Shown here piece by piece: positions 11,975 through 24,360 of a stretch of DNA of 64,000 nucleotides. The stretch spans positions 44,042,001 to 44,106,000 of the forward strand of contig NC_134106.1 in NCBI RefSeq assembly GCF_040939455.1. The letters are read 5' to 3'. Within the stretch, counting starts at the first letter, position 1. Each line of letters starts with the position of its first letter. Position numbers and translations under genes: made by a program. The notes under the pieces were generated by a model. It did no database searches. It was given only the letters and a program-made list of their open reading frames with translations, and had not been told where the DNA came from. The DNA comes from Microcebus murinus. Its lineage: Eukaryota; Chordata; Mammalia; Primates; Cheirogaleidae.

Positions 11975-12215
11975 GAGCATTGGTGGCTAAGAATTGGGTT
12001 TTTAATCAAGGCTCCAGTATTTATTAACTGTGTAATCTTGGGTGATTTATTTAACTTCTCGAAGCCTTAGTTTCCTCATCTATAAAACAGGGGTGATGAC
12101 ATCATCTTTGTCATGGGGTTGTTGTTAAGATTAATGGAAAAAGTCTATGTGGGGCTTCGCAACTGTGCCCAGCACATAGAAACCACTCAGTATAATTCTT
12201 ACTGTTAGTATTTAG
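11975..12215 (+). mobile_element. MIR SINE
   Basis: The MIR core and 3' part are visible as 'ttaactgtgtaatcttggg', 'cctcatctataaaacagggg' and 'gcccagcacatagaaaccac'. A second MIR lies just upstream in the same orientation. Confidence 0.85.
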
Positions 12216-12409
12216 TCCCAGCCCAGTATTTATTTCGCTATACTCAGCTGCCTTTTGAAACAATCAGCTTCTCCTTCTCGCTTTTCCTTGTTTTATTTTC
12301 TTGGACACTGGGTAGAATCTTCTGACAATATGATTCTTACACAAACTCATAAAGAACTTTCAGGAGCCTACATTACAACAGGGAAGACATGCTGGTCTTA
12401 CAGTGCAAA

Positions 12410-12600
12410 GGCAGCTGCCCAGTGAGAAGACTCAGGTTTGAGTGTGTCCCTGCCACATTATATGAGCTACTGGGCTGGATATTTAACATCACTTGTATTC
12501 ATTTTGCCCCAACTTGAGGGATCAACAGACAATCAATATGAAAGTGATTTGGATGGTGTAAAGTACTGTACAATGTTAACCACTAGTAGCAATAAAAATA
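12410..12600 (+). mobile_element. Possible third MIR-like relic
   Basis: Weak MIR-like order is seen from 'gactcaggtttgagtgtgtc' to 'gtaaagtactgtacaatgtt'. It is too decayed to be sure. Confidence 0.35.
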
Positions 12601-13800
12601 AATGATTTTATACCTTAATTTGAAAAGGAACACACAGTGAAGGGAAACATGTCAGACCCCAAAACAGAATGACTCGGATTCTGCATCTGCATCTGCAAAT
12701 TAGGGATACTAATGACTTTTTTATGGTGCTGGCCTTAGATGTGAAATGTGGGATGTAAATCTTCTAGAAGGGACAGATTCTGTAGAAATGGCAAACAGAA
12801 GGTAATCTCGGTGAAGGGGGGATATTGTGGCACCTCACTTCTGGCAGCAAAGAATTAAGGTGAGCAATGAAGCACAAAATGAAACCAGAATTTGCCCCTC
12901 AGATATTTCCTTATCCTCTTTCCATCTATTACAACTGTCAGCTCCCCAACTAAGAACTAAGGACTGAAACCCAAGTCTGGAAAGAATCTCATTCTTATTT
13001 CTCATTTATCTGTACTTGGGTAATCATTAAAGACTCAAGACAGAGATCTTTTCCATGCCTGGAAAATTATTGTATTTGCCAGTCATCTGCAAGAAATGAA
13101 CACTGAACTTCAAAGAAAACAACTGAGTCTTAAAATAGATTCTTTACCCCAAAGGGCACTAATAGAATATTTGGCCCAGAGTTTTGAAATCCAGAATGCC
13201 TAGAATATCCTTGTGGAGTCTTAACTAAGCTGGCATACTTCAAAAGGCCTCACATCTCCAACAGCTATACATATTAGGGGATAGAGCTCCCATGGCACTA
13301 AGAATATTCACATTGGCTGACAACCAACATCCTACTGCTTGTCTTCTGGGTATGATGGATATTAAAATGTGAACTATTCCAAAAGAACTGTATGTCAAAA
13401 TTCTCAGTCATTTGCAGCTTAATGTTAATAAGTGTCAGATCTTTTTATGAACATAAGTTACCTTTTCAAGGAGGAAAAATACACACTGAATCGGAAAGTG
13501 GTGGACAACAGCCACTTTACAATTTTACCTAGGTCAGGCCTCAAGCTGCAGCTACTGATTCAATTGACTCAGGACCACTCCATGTTATGGAACCACTTCA
13601 CTTAGAGGAGAACCTTCCATTTTTATCTCTAAGAGGAATACGACACTGCAGTTTTGAATGTGACCATCTGGACAGGAGGAAATGGAATATAATTTTTTTG
13701 AAAATCATACTTGGTAGGAAGAATATCTTCAGAAAATTTTAATGTTTCATCAAAATAAAATAAAAAAGTAAATTGTAATCCCTCAGATTAGATTTTAAAA
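12601..13800. other. Unassigned DNA, no gene seen
   Basis: No open frame of note, RNA gene or clear repeat was recognised in this stretch. It ends at the target-site duplication of the following Alu. Confidence 0.5.
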
Positions 13801-13813
13801 ATTCAGAAAAACC
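13801..13813 (+). repeat. Alu target-site duplication, left copy
   Basis: The 13-mer attcagaaaaacc is repeated exactly at 14151-14163 after the Alu poly(A). It marks an L1-mediated insertion. Confidence 0.95.
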
Positions 13814-13815
13814 AG

Positions 13816-14150
<335 letters not shown>

Positions 14151-14163
14151 ATTCAGAAAAACC

Positions 14164-15225
14164 TAGACATATCAGTGTATTTCCTTAATTGAATTGAGGC
14201 AGATAAATTATTTTCAACAACCAAAAAGGTACAAATGACAATGAAATATATTCTGAGGTAAACACAGTAGTTCTTTAATCAGGGAAAACAAAAAAGCAGC
14301 CGTTTAAAGAACTGAGCTTTGTCAAAGGTGAAGGAAAACAGAAAATATCTGTATCCTGAGGGTCACATTCAAAACTGAGGTGTCATTCTTCTCAGAGGAA
14401 AAACAGAAGGTTCTCTCCTAAGTGAAGCGGTTCCTCAGCTTGATTTCGGAACAAGGCTTGATTTGGGGGTAGCAGCAGACTTCCTGGGCATTAGCCAGCC
14501 CAGGCCTGCAAGAGTCAGGGATGATGGAGCCACAACTTTATAAAATGCCCTGGAAGGGCTCCAGAGATAAGGCCTGTACTTTTATGTGCATGACAGGAGA
14601 AACAAGGGCCTAGAGAACTTTTGTCTTGGGAGGCCACTTCTTGAGAAAATAAATATGACAAAAAGCTGTTAGCAGCCTCAAGAGGAACAAACATTCCCCA
14701 AATCTGTAGCCAGTTCAGTAAAGGGTATCAAAGGCTATTTACTGAAACCAGAAGAAATGCCAAAGATTAAGCATGGGAAAGAGCACAGATAAGGTGTTTT
14801 TACTGGGCACTCCCATTCCCAGCAGGAAATATGGCAAATCTTCCTTTCTGCTTGTGGCAGATGGAAGCTTCAGAACCTACACTAGGGCTCTGCTACCCAG
14901 GAAGAGGGCAAGCCGAATTCCACCTCGGGACAACTAGCCAAATAGCCATCCATTGGTGGCCATTAAAAGTTTCTCAGCTTGCCGAACCTAATTTTATGTG
15001 GAGTTTTCATTTTCAAGATCATGATTTGGTTCCCTGAATCATATTCTATGCTTGATACCTGGCATCTTAGGTGGAAGTCCCCAAATCTTACTAATAACCA
15101 GAATCATATGAGAAATGGGGTACAGAGTGAGGGAGTGGGAGAGGCTTAAAAAAAAGGCTCAAGAGCTACTGAATTGGCATCCCTGGGATGAGACTTGGAA
15201 TGCCGTGCGTGTGTCCTCAAAAGAT
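14164..15225. other. Unassigned DNA, no gene seen
   Basis: Short open frames at 14831-15037 and 15115-15333 (the latter running into the L1) do not resemble known proteins. No RNA gene was recognised. Confidence 0.5.
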
Positions 15226-15690
15226 TTGCACCACTATGCTCATACAGCTCCATTCCTCATAGACCCAAACTGCAAACAACCTAACTATTCAATAACAGGA
15301 GAAGATGAACAAATTGCAAATAGAATGCAATAAGTCACTATGATAAAAAGAACAAATCACTGATCCTTGCAACAATATGGATGAATTTCAAAAGCATCAT
15401 GTTGAGCACAAGTCAGATTCCAAACAGTACAAACTGAATGATTCCATTCTTATGGTATTCAAGCAAAGGCAAAATTAATCTATGGTGAAAGAAATCAGAA
15501 GAGTGGTAACTTTTGACTGTAAAGTGGTTTTGACTATAAAGGGACATGCAGGAACCTTCTGGGGTGATGAATATATAAATGTATATGTATGCAAAAATTC
15601 ATCAAATTATATTTCAGATTAGTGCATTTTCCTGTGTATAAATTATCTTGTGTTAAATTCGTTTTTTAAAAAAGCCATTCTTTAATAAGA
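15226..15690 (+). mobile_element. Old L1 3' end
   Basis: Blocks such as 'gacccaaactgcaaacaacc', 'caacaatatggatgaatttc' and 'actgaatgattccattctta' match the 3' end of old L1M elements. Divergence is high and no frame is usable. Confidence 0.75.
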
Positions 15691-15775
15691 TAGAAACTAT
15701 CTGTTCTTTAAAGGTTTGGTAAATCCTTTCTGCTACACTAAATATTTCACTTTAAAAAAATGTTTAAAACAACCC

Positions 15776-15802
15776 ACACACACATACATACACACACGTA
15801 TA

Positions 15803-15849
<47 letters not shown>
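15776..15849. repeat. (CA)n followed by (TC)n microsatellite
   Basis: A short, impure CA tract runs into about 22 pure TC units (15805-15848). Confidence 0.95.
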
Positions 15850-15851
<2 letters not shown>

Positions 15852-17329
15852 CCCCACCCTCCCACTTGATATAATGTTGAATGCTGAGTTAGTCTTGGAT
15901 AACTACATCTTGATAAAATAAGGTCTGCATTTTGAAATCTGTGGAATTCACTAAATTGTATCGTTCCCACTGCTTTCATAGTGTTAAAATTCTCAGCAGG
16001 TATTTCATTATTTCTTACCAGGCCTTGTAATAAAAACAAGTGTCAGTGTGTAACCAAATGCAGACCAGTTCCACCCAGGAAAATCATAACCTCTCCTTTA
16101 ACTCTATTGTAAATTATTGTATAAATGTCATGTTTTCAATTACTTTTAAGTTTTGGGAGTTACTTAGACAAGTGTTTTCATGTATGGCTTTTTGCATTGA
16201 AATTCCTCTAGTCTCCTTGAATTACTGCTAAAATTTTTAGCTCTTATTGTTTAAAGAAAATTGGTTGACCTGCAATTGCAAGTTGGTTGTCCAACCAGTC
16301 ACCACAGTGGTGCCATTTTATAAATATGGATGAAATACTGCCGGTGGGGCTTAGGCATGGCCTCTGCCTAACCCATTGACTGCCCCTCTGTGTGTCCCAG
16401 TTAGTGATGCCTCCTGTGTCTTCACTTCCCCTCCCAACCTAGCCACCAACCCCGCAAGGAGAGTTCATCTGAGCTCCCAGGAGCCTCTCACGTGTTTCTT
16501 AATGAACTGCCTTGTGGAGCAAACCTTTCCATCCCCTTCTTCTTACTCTGCTATCCAATCCCACTAATGCTGTTTGATTACAATTTTGAAGCCTTAAAGT
16601 GAGTAAGGTGGCAATTACATAGTTTCCAATAAATATTTTGCTCCCACATCCTGTTATCTGAGAAGCAGGTCAGCTGAAAATATGCATTTTCCATTTGTAC
16701 GGGGTCAGTTCTGCATATGCTATAATTTAGTTTATGCCTTCTTTTCAACTTACACCTGCATTTCCAAACGAAACTCCTGAACAGACGAACAAATGCTTTT
16801 ATGAAATAAACAGGAAAGAAAATAACCTAGCAAACCTTCTAGAGCCCAACAGCGTCTCCAACTATATGACTTTATTTCAGTGACAAATGTAGCCAAATAT
16901 TAAATAAGGTATTGAGATATTTTTAAGTGTCAAAGAGAAAGTACTCTTATTTGTTAAAGCCCATCCCCATAGAACAGAACGTGTACCCTCCAGTCTCCTC
17001 TTCAGATCCTGAGCCTCTCAGCATCACAAACCTGGAACTTAAACACTTAAACCCGGAGCTCGCTAGCAACTCTGGTTTTATATGCATGGATTTCCTTAAT
17101 TCTCATGAGTGTAGGAGGACTGACTGACCACATTCACTCAAGGTGAAGCCAAATGCCTTGTGCTGTTCCTACCAGACAAAGCACCTATAGTAGAGTTTTC
17201 AGTCAGAGCAAAACACGCAGTGTGGTGGAGACACATCTAATTCGCCCATAATTTTAGACACAGAAGTAATGCCAATGAAGAATGAAGGAAAAAACGTTTG
17301 TGCAACTGTCAGCCTATCAACTCTGAACT
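15850..17329. other. Unique DNA, possible conserved noncoding sequence
   Basis: No transposon is recognised and frames are short. The part at about 16620-16900 is rich in octamer-like and TAAT-type words (for example 'gaaaatatgcattttcc' and 'gcatatgctataatttag'), a texture common in enhancers. Nothing proves function. Confidence 0.4.
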
Positions 17330-17338
17330 AGAAAATTC
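17330..17338 (+). repeat. Target-site duplication of the Y5-Alu chimera, left copy
   Basis: The 9-mer agaaaattc directly precedes the first base of the Y5 sequence. It recurs at 17754-17762 after the Alu tail, so the Y5 and Alu parts lie within one pair of duplications. Confidence 0.85.
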
Positions 17339-17422
17339 AGTTGGTCCGAGGGTTGTGGGTTATTGTTAAGCTGATTTAACATTGTCTCCCCCCACAACCA
17401 CGCTTGACTAGCTTTGTGTTTA
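17339..17422 (+). pseudogene. Y5 RNA retrocopy, 5' half of a Y5-Alu chimera
   Basis: Y5 is a small pol III RNA bound by Ro60 and La. This block starts 'agttggtccgag', continues with the loop region 'gttattgttaagctgattta', and ends with 'ccacaaccacgcttgactag' plus 'ctttgtgttt'. Compared with human Y5 as recalled, it is full length with about five substitutions. The pairing 5' and 3' ends (agttggtc / gactagctt) and the pyrimidine loop are kept. There is no TATA box near -25 to -30 and no TTTT terminator at the end, so it is a retrocopy and not an active Y5 gene. Its last bases run straight into the first bases of an Alu. Confidence 0.93.
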
Positions 17423-17753
<331 letters not shown>

Positions 17754-18069
17754 AGAAAATTCTACTGATCTAAACCCCACTTAGGTCTAATGGTTGGTTA
17801 CTTGAGCTGATGGCTCTTGTGCTTACTAAAATAGCATCTGTCAATCCTGACCCAAAGACAAAATTGTGTCTGTGTTTCCTCTTACAGTGCTATGACTAAT
17901 TATTAAGGTATTAAACTTCTTTTCAACAGATTAAGAGTTCCTGGTGAGCACAGTTAAACAAGCCATTAGGTTGAGAACAAAATTTTTCCACACTACAATG
18001 ACCCACTAATGCACCAACTACTGCCACATTCATCAGTTAGGGGATGTGAAGAATAGAAAATCTGAACTA

Positions 18070-18690
18070 TTTTTTATTTATTTTTTCCTCATTTCAAATT
18101 GAGACCATTTACATACATAAAACACATAGGCTTTAAGTGTATATTTGATAAGTTTCAACTAATGCATATATCCATGTAACCATAATGCTGGCGAAGATAG
18201 AAAACATTTGCATCACCACCAAGAGTTCCCCCATGCCACCTCCAGGAAAATCCACCTCTACCACCAAGAGGCAATCACTGTTCTGATTTCTATTACATAG
18301 ATTAGGTTTGCCTGTTCCAGAGCTTTATGTAAATGGAATCATACAGTATGTGCTTTTTTGTATCTGACTTCTTTCATTCATCATCAAGTTTTCAAGACTT
18401 GTCCATGTTGTGTATATTATATTTTATTTGTTTATTACATGGATATACCACAGTTTCTTTTCTACCCTCTTTGTAATGGACATTTAGGTTTTTTCCAGTT
18501 TGAAGCTATGATGAATAAAACTACTCTGAACATTCTCGTTCACATCTTTGGGTGAACATATGCTTCATTTGTCATAGGTAAATATGTACGAGTAGACTTA
18601 TTGAGTCATAGAGCAGTTGTAGGGCTTAACTTTATAAGAAATTGCTGAACCTTTTTGTTTATGTGAACACTTCTACCTCCTCCAATTTCT
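18070..18690 (-). mobile_element. Old L1 3' end, minus strand
   Basis: Antisense L1 3' sequence is recognised by 'gtaaatggaatcatacagta', 'gtttgaagctatgatgaata' and 'gactttcttcattcatc'-like blocks. It is highly diverged, with no usable frame. Confidence 0.75.
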
Positions 18691-20645
18691 TCCACTGCTG
18701 CCCATGTGCCAGCCCAAACCACAGGCCCATTCCAAAAAAAGATAATGCATAATTTAAGATTTCTTTTTCTTTTCTTTTGTTTCTACCTGCTCTGACAGGT
18801 ATCTTTGGTTGTCATTGACAGGGGCAGTTTTAAGAACTCAATCTCCAACCACTGAAGGCGTGTGAACGACCCTGCTGAGGAAAGGTAAGAAAAAGAGTCC
18901 TCAAAAGGAGACTTAGCTGCCCAGGGCAGGCCTTCAGAGGCTCTGTCCATAGGAGATGTCACGCTTATTGTTGCAAAAACATCAGTTCCTGGGTTACCCT
19001 CTGAACTGAGGCAGCTGGAAACATTTTTTATATAATACCACTTGGTTTTAGCAGTGAAATCCTTGCTCAGAGGGATGGTATTATGCAAATTAAATTATAA
19101 TTGAATGCTTGTTACCAAGGTAAGCTTGGCCAAGTCTTTCCCTTCGTTTCTTCTTTGGAGACCTGGGGTTCCTCAAATCCCCTGGAGCAATGTTCAGTGC
19201 TGGCCCTGGCAATAGAGGGGGGATAGTTGTTCCCATTAAGACAGCTCCGGTTTTATGTGCTCAGCAGCTCTTCATGGGTTAAGATTCATCCCTTTGATAA
19301 TATGACAAACAAAAAAACAAAAAGCACTGCTTGAAAATAATGATTTACCACAGAACACATTTTACTTTAGTAAAACCTTTTTTTCCTAAGGAAAAAGTGT
19401 GTGGGCTTATCTCTTGAAAATGCCAGCATGGCTGTGAACACTGGGGAAATTAAAAGACTGAATAGAATGGATTTCTTACGTATGAGTATGCAGGGAGTTG
19501 CATGGCTTATTTATTAAGTTGTGTGCTAGGGGAGGATTATCTGCCTCGGATTTATCTATTACTTTGTGGCAGTGGTTTTTAAATATGGAGTAGTTTTGCA
19601 TTGTACAAAGCCAAGTTCAAATGGAATCTGAAACTTAGCAACTTTGGAAGCTTTGACTATGACATAGAACTCAGAGATATAAATATTAAATGAGGTAGTT
19701 ATGACCTGGTGCCTTGAAGTTATATGCTGCCAGTTAATGGTAGTATCCTACACTAATAATGCTTTTCATTTTTAATTTGAAAAGTGCTCTATAACCATTA
19801 GTCAATCTTCAGAATGTTCCTCAGTCTCTGAGTCAATCTTATTACTCTTATTTTATTTGAGGAGGGGAAGGTGACCAGGTACCGAAAAGTCATACAGAGA
19901 ATAAAGACAAATATTGGCCCTTAAGAATGCCTGTCCCCAGTCCTGATCAAATTTGGTACTTTTAACCAAAAATATGAATCTCTACACAGAGTTTGTGAAA
20001 TTTCCTGTGATAGCTCTTCAAAATGACACTATCAAGTATGTATTCATTATAAACTCCCCAAAATGGAATGTGAGACATGAAAGATAGGATGGATTTTGTG
20101 CTACTGGGGCTCCCACAGTTACTCTTGCAACTCCTGCATAGTTAATCCTGTTATTACCTCCTGGAAATAACCCAGGTGGACTAGATTTTTAATTAGAATT
20201 CTTCCTGAATGCATGGGCCTCTTGTTATTAGAAATACTTTGTAACTAAAAAAGAAGCTTATACTACCCAGCAAATAGAATGAGTGGCCTATTATTTCAAA
20301 GTTGTAGCCTTTATTCTGCAAACCACCATATTTGTTTCCTTTTTTCAAGAATCAGAGTCCCAGCCTACCACATTCTTATGAATATTGTCATAATGAATAA
20401 ACACTAAGGAACACAGTGTCACCCAACTCATCCCCAGAACTCACCCAACCCTGGGAAAACTGATGTGATTAGTTACACTAACTATTTTAACAACCAGCAA
20501 GGAATGAACAGTCCAAAATCATTTTCTGGAACCTTTTTCAGAATCTAAAAAAAATATTATTAAGATGAATCTCCTTTCAGTATCTTTCCTATGCATTCAT
20601 GCCATACTTGTAAATTATGGCAAATAGCAGGTGTATTTGCTTCTA
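18691..20645. other. Unique DNA, no gene recognised
   Basis: This is a long repeat-poor stretch with no convincing coding frame. The 101-residue minus-strand frame at 18783-19088 resembles no known protein. Candidate noncoding regulatory sequence cannot be excluded. Confidence 0.45.
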
Positions 20646-21033
20646 GGGTAGCAAATTAGCGCAAACTGGGTGACTTAACACAACAGAAATGTATTTGCTT
20701 GCAATTCTGGAGGCTAAGAGTTTGAAATCTAAGTCTCAGTTGGGTCATGTTCCCTCAAAAGCCTCTGAAGAATAATCCTTTCTTGCCTCTCTTATCTTTT
20801 GGGATTGCTGGCAGTCCTTGGCATCCCTTGGTTTGTGGCAGCGTCACTCCAACCTCTGCCTCCATCTTAGCATGGTCTTCCTCCCTGTGTGTCTGTGTCT
20901 CCCTGCATCTCTCCTCTTCATATAAAGATACCAGTTATATTGAATTTAGGGACTATCCTAATGCAGTGTGACCTCATTTTAACTGAACTAATTACATCCG
21001 CAAAGACAGTATTTCCAAATGTCACATTCACAG
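20646..21033. mobile_element. Old interspersed repeat, family not assigned (part 1)
   Basis: The text 'gcaattctggaggctaagag', 'gcctctcttatcttttggga' and 'gtgacctcattttaactgaa' is a known mammalian interspersed repeat pattern. It is split by the LTR at 21034 and resumes at 21385 ('gattaggacttcaacacatc ... gttcaacccataa'). Confidence 0.55.
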
Positions 21034-21384
21034 TGCAATGGACTAAACATATCCCCCCAAAATTCACATTTTGAAATCCTAACCCCCAATGTGACAGTAT
21101 TAGGAGATGGGCCCATTGGGAGAAAATTCGATCATGAGAATGAAGCCATCATAAATGGGATTGGTGCCCCTGTAAAAAGGACCCCAAGGAGCTCTCTCAC
21201 CCTCTTTCTATCATGTAAGGATACAACAAGAAGTTGACAGTCTGCAACCTGGAAGAGGGCCTTCCCCAGAACCTGGTCATGCTGGCAACTTCCAGTCTAC
21301 AAAACTGTGAGAAATAAATTTCTGTTGTTTATAAACCACTCGGCCTATGGCATTTTGTTATAGCAGGCCACACAGACTAATATA
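21034..21384 (+). mobile_element. MaLR (MLT1/MST-like) solo LTR
   Basis: The LTR begins TG (tgcaatggac) and contains 'cctaacccccaatgtgacag' and 'actgtgagaaataaatttct', with an AATAAA-type polyadenylation signal. It ends 'cagactaatata'. An exact 5-bp duplication CACAG flanks it (21029-21033 and 21385-21389). No internal retroviral genes are present. Confidence 0.85.
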
Positions 21385-21450
21385 CACAGGTATCTGTGAT
21401 TAGGACTTCAACACATCCTTTGGGGGACATAGTTCAACCCATAATAATAG
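21385..21450. mobile_element. Old interspersed repeat (part 2)
   Basis: This resumes the repeat interrupted by the LTR. Removing the LTR and one CACAG restores a continuous repeat. Confidence 0.55.
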
Positions 21451-21476
21451 CATGTCACCCCCATATTCATGATTCC

Positions 21477-21645
21477 AGTAGTTCTCAACTTTGAATACAC
21501 ATTAGAGTCACTTGAAGCAATGTTAAAAATGAAAAACAATGCCCTTCTCCCCACCTGCCATAAATTAAATTTTAATACCTGGGAGAAGCCTGGACATCAG
21601 TATATTTTAAAGTTCCCCAGGTCATTCTCATAGACAACCACTGCC
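21477..21645 (+). mobile_element. MER5A-like hAT transposon relic
   Basis: The left end 'cagtagttctcaactttg' is followed by 'acacattagagtcacttgaa', and the right part holds 'ccaggtcattctcatagac'. These match the short non-autonomous hAT-Charlie MER5A group. It has no coding capacity. Confidence 0.75.
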
Positions 21646-23329
21646 AATAACCCTTCACAACCTTGAGGAATGATATGTGTAGCTAAAGACAAGAAGAAAT
21701 ACTAAAACACTATACCTATGACCTCCTTTTCCAATGCGGCTCCTCTCCAAACTAGCCTGATTTTAAGATGTAATCAAACTCTTGTGGTTTCCTCAGTAAA
21801 TTTTGAACTGACAGTAAAACTATATTTTAATACCACCAGGAAAGTGGCCCAAAATTTATTTCACCCAAGAGAAAAATTACCTGGTGATTTAATCTCTAAA
21901 GTCAACATTTTTTTATATGTGAAGTTAATCTGAATATATATTTAACTGTTTTTACTGACTAGAAACTTGTCTTAGAGCAAAAGATTTCCACATTGTTCAT
22001 TCCAGAGATAGTAATAAATATTTTCGACCTGAGGAAACTGTGGCCTTTCTAAGATGAATATCAACCAAGAATGCAAAATTTTTTACAATAAATCACTTGG
22101 GGGAAAGAATTCCTGGTTTCAGATAAGTGAGGTTTTTCTCCTTGCTCAGTGCTTTTCTCTCTGGTTAAGCTGGAGTTAGGAAGATATTTCTTGCTATTTG
22201 CTTCCTCAGTCTCATCAGTAGTTTTTTTTTAAATTTACATTTTTAAGAAATAGCATGTTCTGAAGAAGACTCGCGCTGCGATAACGGGCAGTGAGCCACT
22301 GGGATCCTATTGTATGCCGAATGAGCCAAGAGAACCAAGTAAAAATGAAACCGGGTGTTCATTTAAGCAAATCAAAGATTCTGTATCGTGCATCCATCTC
22401 ACTTCCTTTCTCTGGGCTCTGAACATCCAAACGCCCCGCAGTGCATTCATCAAGGCACTTTTCTTTCCTGCCAGATCTGTAAGGGGAAAGATTCACTTCT
22501 CTTTCCCAACGCGTCAACCTTTGTTGTTATTGATGCCTTAAAGCCTGCAATTACTTGACGCTAATGGGCAAAAGCACTTAGAGGGCTCTGCTTTGTGGTT
22601 CCATTGTCATAATCCATGTAAAACAAACCAGACTCAACACAGCCTGACAAGCTTTCAGCCCATTATTACTGGGGGCTTATTTAAATTACAGGTTTGATTA
22701 AATTTATAATTTAGCCATTCTACTTAGCACACTTGCCTTTTCTTATAAAACTAAGCCCAAGACACAGACATTTACAAAATCCCTTTCTCCCTACTGTCAG
22801 ATGTGAAAAATGTCAGTGGCATGGGTGGCCAGAGGGAGGGGTTAGAAGTGCACTTAGAATAGTAAACTGAAATCCAAACGGAATTTCACAGCTAACCACT
22901 TTGTCAATGGATATGGCATAAGTGTTCATCCTTGTTAGAACTCCCCCATTAATCCTGCCATAGCATTGGGAAAAGAATGGTATAAAAACAAGTCCCCATA
23001 TGATCCCCTCCTCCACTTCTTACCCTGCATCATTAGATAAGCCCTTAACAAAGCACGAAGCCATTACATTAAGTATTAATGCTTTAGCTGAGGGGAAGGA
23101 TGTCACTTCAGATGGCCTTCTTTGGAAACGACAACATTGCCTTAACAGGTCAGCAACATAGAAATACATCTAAGACTGGGTAGTCACGTTTTAGGTCATT
23201 CAAAATATGTACCACCATAAAGGATAAATAATGTCGCCCTTACACAAATATTTTATTACAACAAATGTGAAGGCATCTTGCAAGAAAATTAAATCTCACA
23301 TGCACGAAGCATAGGGAATTTGGTCCATA
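21646..23329. other. Unique DNA with an enhancer-like block
   Basis: No transposon or gene is recognised. The block at about 22230-22800 has several CpGs and a run of homeodomain-type words ('cccattattactgggggc', 'gattaaatttataatttag'). This combination is often seen in conserved developmental enhancers. The assignment is a guess from texture only. Confidence 0.4.
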
Positions 23330-23560
23330 TTCATTTATTCAAACAATAGTCACTGAGCACAGACTCGGGCCCAAACACCTAGTTGAGTGCTGAGAATGCA
23401 TAAACACAGCCTCAGTGATGAGCTGGGAAGATGGGCTTGCAACCGATAATTACAAGAGATTCTGACAAATTCTGTAAAAAGACTGTGTACCTTGCTCAAA
23501 ACAACCAGAGAAATGAGACACTATGTCTCTGCATGGTTGGGAGGTAGCAGGAAGGTTGTG
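23330..23560 (-). mobile_element. L2 LINE 3' end, minus strand
   Basis: The order 'tcatttattcaaacaatag', 'cactgagcacagactcgggc' and 'cctagttgagtgctgagaat' is the reverse complement of the L2 3' end. Confidence 0.6.
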
Positions 23561-24194
23561 AAAGGCTTAAAACAGGAGATTGACTCTGGCATGAATTTTT
23601 AAGAATGATTCATTTACAAAATTAATCAGCCATGGAAGGACACTGTAAGGAACAGTGTGTACAAAAAGTGTGGGGTCATAAAAGGCAGAGGTAGATCCAG
23701 GCAAATGTATGAAGTTTAGCACTGAGTAGCTGTGGAGCATCTGAAGAGGAGTAGAAAATGAGGCCAGGGGCGGTGCGGGCAGAATTCCGCAGACGTTTCG
23801 ATCTTGCAGAAGTTGATGCATCTAAGCTAAGCAGCTTCAGCTTCAGCTTCTGAGCCAAAGGCCATGTAATCAGGTGGCTCCTAGACATTTTTAATTGACC
23901 CACATGGTGTTGTCATTTTGTTTTGTTTTGTCTCTAAATATTGAGCTAATATTTAAAACCCAGGAGTTCCTCCCAAAATATCTAATGTCTGGCTTAAAAA
24001 AAATAGAATTTCTGGCAATACTAGGCTTGTATTCCCACGTGGACTTGATCAACTGGATCTCTGTAGAAGCTGGCTCCCCATACAGGGCAAGCACTCTGTA
24101 GTGTGCCACAGTCCCTACTGTTCCCTATAGTCTTCCCAGTACTAACAAGCGTTAGCTACAATTTATCATTGAGCTTGACCTCAGACCTTTTCCA
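23561..24194. other. Unassigned DNA, no gene seen
   Basis: Only short frames are present. The minus-strand 84-residue frame at 23567-23821 resembles no known protein. Confidence 0.45.
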
Positions 24195-24360
24195 GACAGG
24201 CTGAATTAGAATCTCTGGGGTTGAGACTGCACAGTAGACGAAATCGGGCGCATTCAGGGTGGCATGGCCACAGGTGCAACTGGACAGTAGAGTCAGGAAT
24301 CTGCAGTTTAGATAACTTTCTCAGGTAATTCTTCTACATCCTGAAGCTTACAAAGCACAG
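24195..24360 (+). mobile_element. MER5A-like relic carrying a 5S insertion
   Basis: The sequence 'gaattagaatctctggggtt' before, and 'gtcaggaatctgcagtttag', 'tttctcaggtaattcttcta' and 'cctgaagcttacaaagc' after, form a MER5A-like element. It is interrupted at 24238-24278 by unrelated 5S rRNA sequence. Confidence 0.6.
24238..24278 (-). pseudogene. 5S rRNA 5'-end fragment, retroposed
   Basis: On the minus strand the segment reads as the first about 38 nt of 5S rRNA. On the plus strand 'gaaatcgggcgcattcaggg' and 'tggcatggcca' are the complement of the conserved 5S start. It carries substitutions near its 5' end and stops after about nt 38. It is flanked by near-identical 12-mers actgcacagtag (24226-24237) and actggacagtag (24279-24290), suggesting a target-site duplication. 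No poly(A) is present. It cannot act as a 5S gene because the internal promoter (box A/IE/C) lies in the missing part. Confidence 0.82.

Noticed and set aside
14165..14700. CRISPR-like or tandem regulatory array
   Set aside because: No regularly spaced direct repeats exist here or elsewhere. The window is eukaryotic.
17339..17422. Functional Y5 RNA gene
   Set aside because: No TATA at the expected distance, no T-run terminator, several substitutions, and it lies inside retroposon TSDs together with an Alu.
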